Source: Streptomyces toyocaensis (lineage in GTDB: Bacteria > Actinomycetota > Actinomycetes > Streptomycetales > Streptomycetaceae). Taken from it: a DNA stretch of 64,000 nt. Positions 40,796-50,970 of the stretch are shown piece after piece. Where the stretch lies: assembly GCF_000725125.1 (NCBI RefSeq), contig NZ_JFCB01000005.1:186001-250000 (forward strand), in the 5' to 3' direction. The notes beneath the pieces are model-generated. The model was not told where the DNA came from. It ran no database searches and saw only the letters and a program-made list of their open reading frames with translations. The translations under genes were made by a program, and so were the position numbers. Numbering within the stretch: the stretch's first letter is position 1; every line of letters starts with the position of its first letter.

Positions 40796-41809
40796 ATGAC
40801 CGAGAGCCCCCGCCCCAGCGGCGCGTACGAGAGCAGCAGCCCCCACCAGGTGACTCCGGAGTGGCCGCCCCCGCCGGCGTACGCGCCGACCCCCGCGCAG
40901 CCCTCGGACCCGGCCGCCCCCCGGCCGGCGCGGCGCAGGCGCACCCGCGGCCCCTCCACCCTGCTCGCCGCCGTGGCGATCGTCGCGGCGGCCGTGGGCG
41001 GCGGCACTGCCTACGGCGTGCAGGAGCTGACCGGCAACGGCACCGTCGCCTCCACCGGCTCCACCGGCACCGCGGTCGTACCGTCGAGCCAGAAGGGCAC
41101 GGTGTCCGGCGTCGCCCGGGCGGTCAGCCCGAGCATCGTCGAGATCAAGGCGACCTCGAACTCCGGCTCCTCCACCGGCTCCGGCGTGATCATCACCGAG
41201 AACGGCGAGATCATCACCAACAACCACGTCGTCGCCGGGGCCTCCTCGATCAAGGTGCGGACGGACGACGGCACGACGTACACGGCCGAGCTCGTCGGCA
41301 CCGACAGCAAGAAGGACCTGGCGCTGATCAAGCTGGAGGACGCGTCCGGCCTGAAGGCGGCCACCCTCGGCGACTCCGACGCGGTGCAGGTCGGCGACCA
41401 GGTCGTGGCCATCGGCTCGCCCGAGGGTCTGACCGGCACGGTCACCAGCGGCATCGTCTCCGCCCTGGACCGCGACGTGACCGTCTCGACGGACGAGAGC
41501 CAGGGCCGGGGGCAGGACCAGCAGGGCGGCGGCTGGCCCTTCGAGTACGGCGGCCGGGAGTTCAACGGCGACACGGGAGGCTCCACGACCACGTACAAGG
41601 CGATCCAGACCGACGCGTCCCTGAACCCCGGCAACTCCGGCGGCGCGCTGATCGACATGAACGGCGCCATCATCGGCATCAACTCCGCGATGTACGCGCC
41701 CAGCGGCGCGGACGCGTCCGCCGCGGGCAGCGTGGGCCTGGGCTTCGCCATCCCGGTCGACACGGTCAAGGCGGACCTGCCGGCCCTGCGCTCCGGTGCG
41801 ACGGACTGA
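40796..41809 (+). CDS. membrane-anchored trypsin-like (HtrA/PepD-type) serine protease
   Basis: A 337-aa protease: a Pro-rich cytoplasmic segment, one membrane helix (about 57-77, STLLAAVAIVAAAVGGGTAY) and an extracytoplasmic trypsin-like domain. Catalytic residues are His in ITNNHVVAG, Asp in KKDLALIKL and Ser in NPGNSGGALID. No PDZ domain follows, unlike full HtrA. Start uncertain: ATG at 40763, 40790 or 40796. It lies upstream of an MprAB-like system, the same partnership as PepD and MprAB in mycobacteria, which suggests a role in envelope stress. Confidence 0.85.
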   Translation: MTESPRPSGAYESSSPHQVTPEWPPPPAYAPTPAQPSDPAAPRPARRRRTRGPSTLLAAVAIVAAAVGGGTAYGVQELTGNGTVASTGSTGTAVVPSSQKGTVSGVARAVSPSIVEIKATSNSGSSTGSGVIITENGEIITNNHVVAGASSIKVRTDDGTTYTAELVGTDSKKDLALIKLEDASGLKAATLGDSDAVQVGDQVVAIGSPEGLTGTVTSGIVSALDRDVTVSTDESQGRGQDQQGGGWPFEYGGREFNGDTGGSTTTYKAIQTDASLNPGNSGGALIDMNGAIIGINSAMYAPSGADASAAGSVGLGFAIPVDTVKADLPALRSGATD

Positions 41810-41899
41810 CGCGCACGCCGGGGAACGTGGCAGGCTGAAGACCCCGGAACGAGCTCCCGCGGCCACGCTCCCGTCGCAGACAGAGGAACCCGACACACC

Positions 41900-42634
41900 A
41901 TGACCCCCGCAGAAGGCGACCGTGCCCCCCAGCGCATCCTGATCGTCGACGACGAGCCGGCGGTGCGCGAAGCGCTCCAGCGCAGCCTGGCCTTCGAGGG
42001 GTACGACACCGAGGTCGCCGTCGACGGCACGGACGCCCTGGAGAAGGCGGCGGCGTGCCGTCCCGACCTCGTCGTCCTCGACATCCAGATGCCGCGCATG
42101 GACGGCCTCACCGCCGCCCGCCGCATCCGCGCCACCGGCGACACCACACCCATCCTGATGCTGACGGCCCGCGACACCGTCGGCGACCGGGTGACCGGGC
42201 TGGACGCCGGGGCCGACGACTACCTGGTCAAGCCGTTCGAGCTGGACGAGCTGTTCGCCCGCATCCGCGCGCTGCTGCGCCGCAGCTCGTACGCGGCGGC
42301 GGTGGCCGCCTCCGCCGAGTCGGACGACGTCCTCACCTTCGCCGACCTGAGCATGAACCTGGCCACGCGGGAGGTGACGCGCGGCGGGCGCCCGGTGGAA
42401 CTGACCCGCACGGAGTTCACCCTGCTGGAGATGTTCATGGCCCACCCGCGCCAGGTGCTCACGCGTGAGCAGATCCTGAAGGCGGTCTGGGGCTTCGACT
42501 TCGAGCCGTCCTCCAACTCCCTCGACGTGTACGTCATGTACCTGCGCCGCAAGACCGAGGCAGGCGGCGAGCCGCGCCTGGTGCACACGGTGCGGGGGGT
42601 GGGGTACGCGCTGCGGCAAGGCGGCGCGGAGTGA
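41900..42634 (+). CDS. OmpR-family response regulator (MprA-like)
   Basis: A 244-aa regulator. The receiver domain (about 12-125) has the acidic pair in [10 protein letters not shown], phosphoacceptor Asp in [17 protein letters not shown] and K in [11 protein letters not shown]. The winged helix (about 145-240) has [20 protein letters not shown] and [14 protein letters not shown]. Its stop overlaps the kinase start (GTGA). It resembles MprA, which responds to envelope stress. Confidence 0.92.
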   Translation: MTPAEGDRAPQRILIVDDEPAVREALQRSLAFEGYDTEVAVDGTDALEKAAACRPDLVVLDIQMPRMDGLTAARRIRATGDTTPILMLTARDTVGDRVTGLDAGADDYLVKPFELDELFARIRALLRRSSYAAAVAASAESDDVLTFADLSMNLATREVTRGGRPVELTRTEFTLLEMFMAHPRQVLTREQILKAVWGFDFEPSSNSLDVYVMYLRRKTEAGGEPRLVHTVRGVGYALRQGGAE

Positions 42635-44088
42635 CGGGACCGGTACGCCGCTTCCGCTCGCTCCCGATCCGGGCGAGGCTCTCCCTGCTGGTGGCCGCGG
42701 CGGTGGCGTTCGCGGTGGCGGCGGTGTCGGTGACCTGCTGGTTCATCGTCCGGGGCAAGCTGTACGACGAGATCGACGACGATCTGCGGTCGTCGGTCCT
42801 CACGCTCCAGCGGGAGGAGTTCGAGCAGCTCACCAACGCCTGTGTCCGGGAGCCGTCCGACACGGGCACCATCACCCCGCGCAGCAAGCAGTACGCGCAG
42901 CTCGTCCGCTCGGACGGCAGGGTGTGCGTGCTGCCCTACTCCGCGGCCGCGGTCGACGTCACCGGCGGCGACAAGGAGGTGGCCGCGAACCCCGACCCCG
43001 GCGAGGGGGTCCTGCGCAACGGCACCGACAGCGACGGCACGCGGGTGCGCGTGCTGACGACGGCCGTCACCGTCAAGACCGGGCCACTGAGCCGGGCGGT
43101 GGCACAGGACTACGCGTTCGTCGCGGCCCTGCCGCTCAGCAACACCCGCTCCACGCTGAACGAACTGGCCCTGCTGCTGCTCCTCGTCTCCGGCATCGGC
43201 GTCCTCGGTTCCGCCGCCGCGGGACTCGCCGTCGCCCGCACGGGCCTGCGCCCCGTCGACCGGCTCACCGAGGCGGTGGAACACGTGGGCCGCACCGAGG
43301 ACCTGGGCATCCGCATCCCGGTGGAGGACGACGCCGACGACGAGGTCGCCCGGCTCTCCCGCTCCTTCAACTCCATGACGTCCGCGCTGGCCGGCTCCCG
43401 CGACCTCCAGCAGCAGCTCATCGCGGACGCCGGACACGAACTGCGCACCCCGCTCACCTCGCTGCGCACCAACATCGAGCTCCTCACCCGCAGCGAGGAC
43501 ACGGGCCGCCCGCTGCCCCCCGAGGACCGCAGGGCCCTGCTCGCCTCCGTGAAGGCACAGATGACGGAACTCGCGTCCCTCATCGGCGACCTGCAGGAGC
43601 TGTCCCGCCCGGACACGGGCCAGCACGCCGGCCGGACCCGGATCGTCGCGTGGCAGGACACCGTCGAGTCGGCGCTGCGCCGCGCCCGCCTGCGCGGCCC
43701 GGACCTGACCATCACGGCCGACGTGCACCCCTGGTACGTACGGGCCGAACCCGCGGCCCTGGAACGGGCGGTGGTCAACATCCTCGACAACGCGGTGAAG
43801 TTCAGTCCGCCGGGCGGCACCGTCGACGTCCGCCTCGCCGACGGCGTCCTCACCGTCCGCGACCACGGCCCCGGCATCCCTGCCGACGAACTCCCGCACG
43901 TCTTCGACCGCTTCTGGCGCTCACCCACCGCCCGCGCCCTCCCCGGCTCCGGCCTCGGCCTGTCCATCGTGGCCCGCACCGTCCAGCAGGCGGGCGGCGA
44001 GGTCGTCCTGGCCCCGGCCGACGGCACCGGCACGACGGCCACCATCCGCCTCCCGGGCGCCCCGACACCGCCACCCGAGGTGCCCTAG
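42631..44088 (+). CDS. sensor histidine kinase (MprB-like)
   Basis: A 485-aa kinase: membrane helix 1 (about 17-40), an extracytoplasmic sensor (about 41-175), membrane helix 2 (about 178-202), HAMP, then the phosphoacceptor His in [17 protein letters not shown] (about 270) and the ATPase domain with [20 protein letters not shown] and GSGLGLSIV. It probably phosphorylates the regulator encoded just upstream in response to envelope stress. The GTG start overlaps the regulator stop by 4 nt. Confidence 0.92.
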   Translation: MTGPVRRFRSLPIRARLSLLVAAAVAFAVAAVSVTCWFIVRGKLYDEIDDDLRSSVLTLQREEFEQLTNACVREPSDTGTITPRSKQYAQLVRSDGRVCVLPYSAAAVDVTGGDKEVAANPDPGEGVLRNGTDSDGTRVRVLTTAVTVKTGPLSRAVAQDYAFVAALPLSNTRSTLNELALLLLLVSGIGVLGSAAAGLAVARTGLRPVDRLTEAVEHVGRTEDLGIRIPVEDDADDEVARLSRSFNSMTSALAGSRDLQQQLIADAGHELRTPLTSLRTNIELLTRSEDTGRPLPPEDRRALLASVKAQMTELASLIGDLQELSRPDTGQHAGRTRIVAWQDTVESALRRARLRGPDLTITADVHPWYVRAEPAALERAVVNILDNAVKFSPPGGTVDVRLADGVLTVRDHGPGIPADELPHVFDRFWRSPTARALPGSGLGLSIVARTVQQAGGEVVLAPADGTGTTATIRLPGAPTPPPEVP

Positions 44089-44678
44089 ACCCACCGGGCT
44101 GCGGGCGGTTCCTGGTACGGCACCGGCGCCGTCCCCCAGCAGGCGGCCGCCGCCACCGCTGGGCCACCGCCACCGCCGACGGCTTCGCCTCCGTCGACGC
44201 GCTCGGCCGGAACGGCGCGTACGGGGGCCGGGAGGGCAGGACCGTCCCCGTGCGCACGCAACCGCACCGGGAGGCCGCGGCCCAGGAGATCGCGGACTGG
44301 CCGGCGGGCTGGACACCCCCGGCGTCCTGACCCGGCCTCCCCGGCCCGCCCGCCGGCTCGTACCGTCGAGAGCTTCGGCTTCGGCAGCCTGCCCGCCCCG
44401 CTGCCGTCCACCCACGTCGTGGACCGTGGTGAGTGGACGCCGGAACGCATGGCCGAGGCACTCGAACAGTTCGAAGCAACCAAGCGGGCAGTCGACGAGT
44501 CCCGCCAGGACCCGCCGCCCCTCGAGCCCGATGTCGTGGACGCGGTCATGCAGTGCATCGGGTGGATGCCGGCACGCGCAGGCCCAGCCGGGCCTCGGCG
44601 TCATCGGCTTCCGCTTCTGACACCGGGGGCCGCGCACTCGTTCGCCCGCGTGGGTGAGTCCTGTGGGACGGTGGGGGC
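44089..44678 (+). pseudogene. gap with possible decayed coding fragments
   Basis: Two protein-like stretches in different frames are seen. One ends near 44330 (ADGFASVDALGRNGAYGGRE, then a stop after AGWTPPAS). The other, about 44362-44590, reads VESFGFGSLPAPLPSTHVVD and continues RGEWTPERMAEALEQFEATK. Neither has a ribosome binding site or a recognised family. The second might instead be a small real gene from GTG at 44419. I call the region decayed with low confidence. Confidence 0.28.
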
Positions 44679-44858
44679 ATGTCGACACCACCGGACGGGT
44701 TGCCCGTGTACCGCGTACTGACCGGGCCCGACGACGCCGCGTTCTGCCGGCGCGTCAGCGAGGCGCTGGAGATGGGGTACAGGCTCCACGCGGGGCCTGC
44801 CGTCACCTTCGACGGGGAGCGGGTGATCGTGGCGCAGGCCGTCGTGTGGGGCGGGTAG
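44679..44858 (+). CDS. DUF1737-domain small protein
   Basis: A 59-aa protein (MSTPPDGLPVYRVLTGPDDA, AFCRRVSEALEMGYRLHAGP, AVTFDGERVIVAQAVVWGG) that covers one complete DUF1737 domain. ATG at 44679 follows GGTGGGGG. DUF1737 occurs as stand-alone small proteins and as a tail in others; function unknown. It is just below the size many gene finders keep. A hairpin follows. Confidence 0.8.
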   Translation: MSTPPDGLPVYRVLTGPDDAAFCRRVSEALEMGYRLHAGPAVTFDGERVIVAQAVVWGG

Positions 44859-44875
44859 GGGGCCGGGCGTGCGGC

Positions 44876-44915
44876 GGGGCCGGTACGAGGCGATGACGCG
44901 CCCCGTACCGGCCCC
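44876..44915. terminator. hairpin between convergent genes
   Basis: The 12-bp stem GGGGCCGGTACG / CGTACCGGCCCC with a 16-nt loop lies between the DUF1737 gene and the convergent nucleotidase gene, whose stop is 12 bp further on. Confidence 0.7.
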
Positions 44916-44926
44916 CTCGGCCGTGA

Positions 44927-46753
44927 TTACCGCACGATGGTGATGCGGTCCGCCGCCGGCGGGGCGAGCGGGGTGGTGGCCGAGGAGTTGGCCGTCAGGT
45001 ACCGCTCCAGGGCCGTCAGGTCGTCCTCGCCGACCCGGTCGTTGGTGCCCTGACCCAGCGTCGGGAAGCCGTCGCCGCCGCCCGCGAGGAAGCTGTTCGT
45101 CGCGACGCGGTAGGTGGCGGCCGGGTCGATCGCGGATCCGTTCAGCTCGATGGAGTCCGTGACCACGCGGTCCGCGCCCGTCTTGGTCAGGTCCAGGGTG
45201 TAGGTCAGGCCGGAGGAGATCTGCAGGATCTTCGGGGCCGCCTCGTTCGGGCCGCTGACCTGCTCCTTCAGGGCCTGGATCAGCTGCGCGCCGGTGAAGT
45301 CCTGGAGGTTGACCGTGTTGGCGAACGGCTGGACGGTGAACCCCTCGGCGAAGGTCACCACGCCGTCGCCCTCGCCGCCGCCGGCCGCGTAGGTGAGCGA
45401 CGCGCGGATGCCGCCGGGGTTCATCAGCGCCAGGTCGGTCTCCGCGTCCAGCGTCCTGCCGTACGCCAGTTGCGCGTCGGCGATGAGGTCACCGAGCGGG
45501 GACTCCGTGCCGTCCTTCACGATGTCGCCGGAGATGTAGCCGATCGGGCGGTTGCCGATGGGGGCGGCGAGGGTGTTCCACTCGTCGATCAGGCGGGTCA
45601 TGTCGGGCGCCTTGCGGACGTCCCGGGTGACGACGTGGTTCGCGGACTTCACCGCCGTACGGGCGATGTCACCCGTCCAACGGTCGTACGTCAGCGTGGT
45701 GTCCGTGTAGAGGCGGCCGAAGGACGCGGCCGAGGTGACCGTGCGCGGCTTGCCCGACGGGTCCGGGATGGTGCAGGCGTACGCCGCGTGGGTGTGCCCG
45801 GTGACCAGCGCGTCCACCTGGGGCGTGACGTTCTTGGCGATGTCCGCGATCGGGCCGGAGATGCCGTCACCGGCGCCCGGGGAGTCGCAGTCGTAGTTGT
45901 AGGCGGACGAAGCCGGGAAGCCGCCCTCGTGGATGAGCGCGACGATGGACTTCACGCCCTTGCCCTGGAGCACCTTGGCGTACTTGTTGATCGTCTCGAC
46001 CTCGTCCTTGAAGGACAGGCCCTTCACGCCCTCGGCGGAGACGATGTCCGGGGTGCCCTCGAGGGTGACGCCGATGAAGCCGACGTTGACGCCGTTCCGC
46101 TGCCACACCCAGTACGGCTCGAGGAGGGGCTTGTCCGTCTTCTCGTCGAGGACGTTCGCCGCCAGGTACGGGAAGTCGGCGCCCTCGAACTCCTCGTCCG
46201 TGTAGCAGCCGTCGACCGGGTGACAGCCGCCGTTCTGCAGACGGCCCAGTTCGGCGGCGCCCTCGTCGAACTCGTGGTTGCCGACGGAGGTGACGTCCAG
46301 GTCGAGCTTGTTCAGCGCCTCGATGGTGGGCTCGTCGTGGAAGAGCCCAGAGATCAGCGGGGAGGCGCCGACCATGTCGCCGCCGGCGGCGGTGATGGAG
46401 TAGCGGTTGCCCTTGCGGGCCTCGCGCAGGTGCGTGGCGAGGTACTCCACGCCGCCCGCGTCGACGGTCTTCGTCGTGCCGTCCGGCTGGAGTTCGGTGA
46501 CCCGGCCGGAAGAACCGGACGGCGGCTGCAGGTTGCCGTGCAGGTCGTTGAAGGACAGCAACTGCACGTCCTGGTAGCGGCCGTGGTGACCGCCCGAGGT
46601 GTCCTCGCTCCCGCGGCTCTCGTCCGCGCTCGCCGACCCGGGCAGGGCCGCAGCGGCCAGCGCACCGGCGGTGAGCACACCGGCGGCGGTGGCGAGAAGG
46701 CGGTTGGTACGGCGTCTGCGGCGCTGGTGGTGCGCCGGGGATGTGGCTGGCAT
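44927..46753 (-). CDS. secreted 5'-nucleotidase / UDP-sugar hydrolase
   Basis: A 608-aa exported enzyme. An Arg-rich start and hydrophobic core (about 17-43) form a signal peptide. The calcineurin-type metallophosphatase domain (about 60-350) has SFNDLHGN, GGDMVGASP, GNHEFDEG, and GHTHAAY. The C-terminal 5'-nucleotidase substrate-binding domain (about 380-600) has MNPGGIRASL and FLAGGGDGFP. It releases phosphate from extracellular nucleotides. Phosphate control is plausible given the Pho genes nearby. Confidence 0.92.
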   Translation of the reverse strand: MPATSPAHHQRRRRRTNRLLATAAGVLTAGALAAAALPGSASADESRGSEDTSGGHHGRYQDVQLLSFNDLHGNLQPPSGSSGRVTELQPDGTTKTVDAGGVEYLATHLREARKGNRYSITAAGGDMVGASPLISGLFHDEPTIEALNKLDLDVTSVGNHEFDEGAAELGRLQNGGCHPVDGCYTDEEFEGADFPYLAANVLDEKTDKPLLEPYWVWQRNGVNVGFIGVTLEGTPDIVSAEGVKGLSFKDEVETINKYAKVLQGKGVKSIVALIHEGGFPASSAYNYDCDSPGAGDGISGPIADIAKNVTPQVDALVTGHTHAAYACTIPDPSGKPRTVTSAASFGRLYTDTTLTYDRWTGDIARTAVKSANHVVTRDVRKAPDMTRLIDEWNTLAAPIGNRPIGYISGDIVKDGTESPLGDLIADAQLAYGRTLDAETDLALMNPGGIRASLTYAAGGGEGDGVVTFAEGFTVQPFANTVNLQDFTGAQLIQALKEQVSGPNEAAPKILQISSGLTYTLDLTKTGADRVVTDSIELNGSAIDPAATYRVATNSFLAGGGDGFPTLGQGTNDRVGEDDLTALERYLTANSSATTPLAPPAADRITIVR

Positions 46754-46823
46754 GCGCCCCCCTGTGGGTCCGAGTGGGTACCGGCGCAGCCTAGGGTCAA
46801 CGCGCGTAGCGCGACAGAGGCTT

Positions 46824-46841
46824 CCTGGTTACGACCTGGTT
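46824..46841. repeat. 11-bp-spaced direct repeat CCTGGTT
   Basis: CCTGGTT at 46824-46830 recurs at 46835-46841. The 11-bp spacing is that of PhoP-box units, but the sequence fits GTTCACC poorly. It lies in the divergent region of the nucleotidase gene and mshD. Confidence 0.3.
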
Positions 46842-46908
46842 TATCTTTCGCCGACACCGTTGCCGTCCGTTTTGTGCCGCCCTTCCGCGCCCCTCCGCGC
46901 CGTCCCCT

Positions 46909-46914
46909 TACTCT
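46909..46914 (+). promoter_or_regulatory. -10 element of a leaderless start (mshD)
   Basis: TACTCT fits TAnnnT and lies 7 nt before the mshD ATG at 46922. No ribosome binding site is present. Confidence 0.4.
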
Positions 46915-46921
46915 CGTAGGC

Positions 46922-47848
46922 ATGACCAGCGACGACTTCGCACGGCCCGGCCGACCCCGTTCGCTCCAGACCCATGCCGCGCTCGACCCGGACCAGGTCG
47001 ACGCGGTGCTCGCCCTGCTCGCGGAGGCAGCCCGGGCCGACGGTCAGCAGGCGGTGTCCGAGCAGGGACGCCTGCAACTGCGCGGCGGGGAGCGGGAAGG
47101 CGTCTCGCACCTGCTGCTGTCCGTCGGCGACGAACTCGTCGGGTACGCCCAGCTGGAGGACACCGATCCGGTGGAGCCGCCGGCCGCCGAACTGGTGGTG
47201 CACCCCTCGCACCGGGGCAACGGGCACGGGCGGGCGCTCGGTTCGGCGCTGCTCGCCGCCTCCGGGAAGCGGCTGCGGGTGTGGGCGCACGGCGGTCACT
47301 CCGCCGCCCGGCACCTGGCGCAGGTGCTCGGGCTGACGCTGTTCCGGGAACTGCGTCAGATGCGGCGGCCGTTGGCCGGGCTCGACCTGCCCGACCCGGT
47401 GCTGCCGGAGGGCGTGACCGTACGGACGTTCGCCCCCGGGCAGGACGACGCGGCCTGGCTCGCGGTGAACGCCGCCGCTTTCGCCCACCACCCCGAGCAG
47501 GGCTCACTCACCCAGCGCGACCTCGACGACCGCAAGGCCGAGCCGTGGTTCGACCCCGAGGGGTTCTTCCTGGCCGAACGGGACGGCCGGCTCGTCGGCT
47601 TCCACTGGACCAAGGTGCACGGCGCCGAAGGGCTGGGAGAGGTGTACGTCCTCGGCGTGAGCCCGGACGCCCAGGGCGGCGGCCTCGGCAAGTCCCTCAC
47701 CACGATCGGGCTGCGCCATCTGGCGGGCCGGGGCCTGCCGACCGCCATGCTCTACGTCGACGCCGACAACAAGGCCGCGGTGTCCGTCTACGAACGGCTG
47801 GGCTTCGTCACGTACGAGACGGACCTGATGTACCGGACGGAGACCTGA
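46922..47848 (+). CDS. mshD: mycothiol synthase MshD
   Basis: A 308-aa tandem GNAT enzyme. It acetylates Cys-GlcN-Ins to give mycothiol, the last step of the pathway. The N-terminal GNAT half has VVHPSHRGNGHGRALGSALL, and the active C-terminal half has VYVLGVSPDAQGGGLGKSLT and AMLYVDADNKAAVSVYERLG. Length matches known MshD. The window thus holds the first (mshA) and last (mshD) genes of mycothiol synthesis, about 42 kb apart. Confidence 0.93.
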   Translation: MTSDDFARPGRPRSLQTHAALDPDQVDAVLALLAEAARADGQQAVSEQGRLQLRGGEREGVSHLLLSVGDELVGYAQLEDTDPVEPPAAELVVHPSHRGNGHGRALGSALLAASGKRLRVWAHGGHSAARHLAQVLGLTLFRELRQMRRPLAGLDLPDPVLPEGVTVRTFAPGQDDAAWLAVNAAAFAHHPEQGSLTQRDLDDRKAEPWFDPEGFFLAERDGRLVGFHWTKVHGAEGLGEVYVLGVSPDAQGGGLGKSLTTIGLRHLAGRGLPTAMLYVDADNKAAVSVYERLGFVTYETDLMYRTET

Positions 47849-48370
47849 GCCTCCGCGGGATTCCGCGCCGTACCGGTTCCGCCGCGCCCACCGCCACCGC
47901 CGCGCACAGCAGCACCGCCCACCTCGCGTCGTCCGGGGTGACGAACAGGGCCCGGCTCCCGGGTACCGGCAGCGGGCCCGGCACCGCCGGGGCGAGCAGG
48001 GACCCGGCGACCGCCTGACCCGGCCGGGCGCCGTCACCCCGGCGGACCGCCGCGGCGGCGACCGGGGCCGGGCAGAGGAGGCGCAGTCCGTGCCATACGG
48101 CCCGCCGGACGGGGGCGGCGGCCGTGGTGTGCCGGGCCGGGTCGCCGAGCAGGAAGGCCGCTCCCAGCGCGAAGGCCACGGCGGACGCCCGCAGCGCTTA
48201 CAGCGCGAGCCAGCCGGACGCCCGGTCGCCCATCAGCCCCGGGACGGCGGCGAGCAGCAGGGCCAGGGCACCGGCCGTGCCGATCGCCCGCCAGGGCACG
48301 GTCCGTACGGTCGGCAGCACCCGGTGGAGACCGGGGCATCGTGCCGGCCGTCGCCTGCCTGGTCACGGCC
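47808..48370 (-). pseudogene. decayed membrane-protein gene
   Basis: On the minus strand one frame reads GLHRVLPTVRTVPWRAIGTA, then hydrophobic sequence to GWLAL, an in-frame TAA near 48198, then ALRASAVAFALGAAFLLGD and further hydrophobic segments to the end of mshD. No start codon with a ribosome binding site is seen. It looks like the remains of an integral membrane or ABC permease-type gene disrupted by a stop. The plus-strand piece near 48341-48430 (VACLVTAAAFAVLRRR) may be another fragment. Confidence 0.45.
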
Positions 48371-48738
48371 GCCGCGTTCGCGGTACTGCGCCGCCGCACG
48401 GTCCGACGGGCCCGCCCGTACGTCCCTGCCCGTACGTCCCTGCCCTGGGGACGTACGGCGCACCCTTCCCCGAGGGCCCGGGACGGTGACCGCACCCTGC
48501 GGGCCCGCGACCCCCTGAGCCGCACCCCGTGGGCCGCCCCGCGCTATCCCGCACGTCATGTCTCCGTAACCGTCGATTCAGACAGGCTTGCGACGCTCGG
48601 CCAATGACTCCCGCCGCGCCAGAGCCCGCACCGCCCCGACGGGTGAACGGGGGGAACGGGGACGCCTCAGGGCCACCACCGCTCCCACCCGCGCTGTCCG
48701 ACGCGCCCGTGACGCCGCCGGCGCGGAACAATGGGGTC

Positions 48739-50970
48739 ATGAGCCAGCCCGACGCCCAGGCACAGGTACAGCACCCGCAGCCCTCCGTGGGCTCCATCGC
48801 CGCCCACCGCCCGCACACCGTGGCCGGAGTGGTCTCCGACCTGGAACCCGACATCGACGCCGACCTCGACGGGTACGAGGAGGCGCAGTCCGACGGCGCC
48901 CCCCTGCCGCAGGGCCGCTTCCTCGACCGGGAACGCAGCTGGCTCGCCTTCAACGAGCGCGTCCTCGAACTCGCCGAGGACCCCGCCACCCCCCTGCTGG
49001 AGCGCGCGAACTTCCTCGCGATCTTCGCCAGCAACCTGGACGAGTTCTTCATGGTCCGCGTGGCCGGTCTGAAGCGCCGCATCGCCACCGGCGTCGCCAC
49101 CCGCTCCGCGTCCGGGCTCCAGCCGCGCGAGGTGCTGGAGATGATCTGGGCCCGCTCCCGCGAGCTGATGGCCCGGCACGCCGCCTGCTACCACGAGGAC
49201 GTCGCCCCCGCGCTCGCGGAGGAGGGCATCCACCTGGTCCGCTGGAACGAGCTGACCGAGAAGGAGCAGGCCCGCCTGTTCACGCTGTTCCGGCACCAGA
49301 TCTTCCCGGTCCTGACCCCCCTCGCGGTCGACCCGGCGCACCCCTTCCCGTACATCTCCGGCCTGTCGCTGAACCTGGCCGTCGTCGTACGCAACCCCGT
49401 GACCGGCCACAAGCACTTCGCGCGGGTGAAGGTGCCGCCGCTGCTGTCCCGCTTCCTGGAGAGTTCCCCCGGCCGCTACGTCCCCATCGAGGACGTCATC
49501 GCCGCGCACCTGGAGGAGCTGTTCCCGGGCATGGAGGTGCTGCAGCACCACGCCTTCCGGCTCACCCGCAACGAGGACCTGGAGGTCGAGGAGGACGACG
49601 CGGAGAACCTGCTGCAGGCACTGGAGAAGGAGCTCATGCGGCGCCGCTTCGGACCGCCGGTGCGCCTGGAGGTCGAGGAGTCCATCGACCGGGAGGTGCT
49701 GGACCTGCTGGTGCGCGAGCTGAAGGTCGGCGAGGCCGAGGTGTACCCGCTGCCCGGCCCGCTCGACCTCACCGGTCTCTTCCGCATCCACGGCCTGGAC
49801 CGGCCCGAGCTGAAGTACCCGAAGTTCATCGCGGGCACCCACCGCGACCTGGCGGAGGTCGAGTCGGCGTCCCCGCCGGACATCTTCGCCGCCCTGCGCA
49901 GCCGGGACGTGCTGCTGCACCACCCGTACGACTCCTTCTCGACGTCGGTGCAGGCGTTCCTGGAACAGGCGGCGGCCGACCCGGACGTGCTGGCCATCAA
50001 GCAGACCCTGTACCGCACGTCCGGCGACTCCCCCATAGTCGACGCGCTCATCGACGCCGCCGAGTCCGGCAAGCAGGTCCTCGTCCTGGTCGAGATCAAG
50101 GCCCGCTTCGACGAGCACGCCAACATCAAGTGGGCGCGCAAGCTGGAGGAGGCGGGCTGCCACGTCGTCTACGGCCTGGTCGGCCTGAAAACGCACTGCA
50201 AGCTGTCCCTGGTGGTCCGCCAGGAGGGCGAGACGCTCCGGCGCTACAGCCACGTCGGCACCGGCAACTACCACCCGAAGACGGCCCGCCTCTACGAGGA
50301 CCTCGGCGTGCTCACCGCCGACCCGCAGGTCGGCGCGGACCTGTCCGACCTGTTCAACCGCCTGTCGGGCTACTCCCGCCGCGAGACCTACCGCCGTCTG
50401 CTCGTCGCCCCCAAGTCGCTGCGCGACGGCCTGGTCTCCCGGATCCACAAGGAGGCCCAGCACCACCGCGCGGGGCGGCCCGCCTTCGTCCGCATCAAGG
50501 TCAACTCGATGGTCGACGAGGCCGTCATCGACGCCTGCTACCGGGCGTCGCAGGGGGGCGTGCCGGTCGACATCTGGGTGCGCGGCATCTGCGCGATCCG
50601 GCCCGGCGTGGAGGGCCTGTCGGAGAACGTCCGGGTGCGGTCCGTCCTCGGCCGCTTCCTTGAGCACTCCCGCGTCTTCGCCTTCGGCAACGGCGGTGAG
50701 CCCGAGGTGTGGATAGGCAGCGCGGACATGATGCACCGCAACCTCGACCGCCGGATAGAGGCGCTGGTACGGGTCACCGACCCCGCCCACCGGGCCGCGC
50801 TGAACCGGCTGCTGGAGACCGGCATGGCCGACACCACCGCGTCCTGGCACCTCGGCCCGGACGGCGAGTGGACCCGGCACGCGACGGACGCGGACGGCCA
50901 GCCCCTGCGCAACGTCCAGGAGATGCTCATAGACGCCCGGAGGCGCCGGCGTGGCACAGCGACACCTTGA
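48739..50970 (+). CDS. ppk: polyphosphate kinase
   Basis: A 743-aa PPK1-type enzyme, reversible polymerisation of ATP gamma-phosphate into polyphosphate. Signatures: [20 protein letters not shown] at the N-domain, catalytic His in [15 protein letters not shown] and second His in [21 protein letters not shown], and [13 protein letters not shown]. In streptomycetes loss of ppk raises antibiotic output. ATG at 48739 matches the usual start [10 protein letters not shown] at 48604 would add 45 Pro/Ala-rich residues. GGTGAAC (inverse PhoP-like) lies at 48642-48648, in line with known PhoP control of ppk. Confidence 0.95.
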   Translation: MSQPDAQAQVQHPQPSVGSIAAHRPHTVAGVVSDLEPDIDADLDGYEEAQSDGAPLPQGRFLDRERSWLAFNERVLELAEDPATPLLERANFLAIFASNLDEFFMVRVAGLKRRIATGVATRSASGLQPREVLEMIWARSRELMARHAACYHEDVAPALAEEGIHLVRWNELTEKEQARLFTLFRHQIFPVLTPLAVDPAHPFPYISGLSLNLAVVVRNPVTGHKHFARVKVPPLLSRFLESSPGRYVPIEDVIAAHLEELFPGMEVLQHHAFRLTRNEDLEVEEDDAENLLQALEKELMRRRFGPPVRLEVEESIDREVLDLLVRELKVGEAEVYPLPGPLDLTGLFRIHGLDRPELKYPKFIAGTHRDLAEVESASPPDIFAALRSRDVLLHHPYDSFSTSVQAFLEQAAADPDVLAIKQTLYRTSGDSPIVDALIDAAESGKQVLVLVEIKARFDEHANIKWARKLEEAGCHVVYGLVGLKTHCKLSLVVRQEGETLRRYSHVGTGNYHPKTARLYEDLGVLTADPQVGADLSDLFNRLSGYSRRETYRRLLVAPKSLRDGLVSRIHKEAQHHRAGRPAFVRIKVNSMVDEAVIDACYRASQGGVPVDIWVRGICAIRPGVEGLSENVRVRSVLGRFLEHSRVFAFGNGGEPEVWIGSADMMHRNLDRRIEALVRVTDPAHRAALNRLLETGMADTTASWHLGPDGEWTRHATDADGQPLRNVQEMLIDARRRRRGTATP

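Noticed and set aside
46824..46841. PhoP box before the nucleotidase gene.
   Set aside because: Spacing is 11 bp but the units (CCTGGTT) do not match GTTCACC well; kept only as a weak repeat.
48604..48738. N-terminal extension of ppk from ATG at 48604.
   Set aside because: The added 45 resid­ues are Pro/Ala-rich without similarity, and the region holds promoter-like and inverse PhoP-like sequence; the start at 48739 fits known Ppk better.
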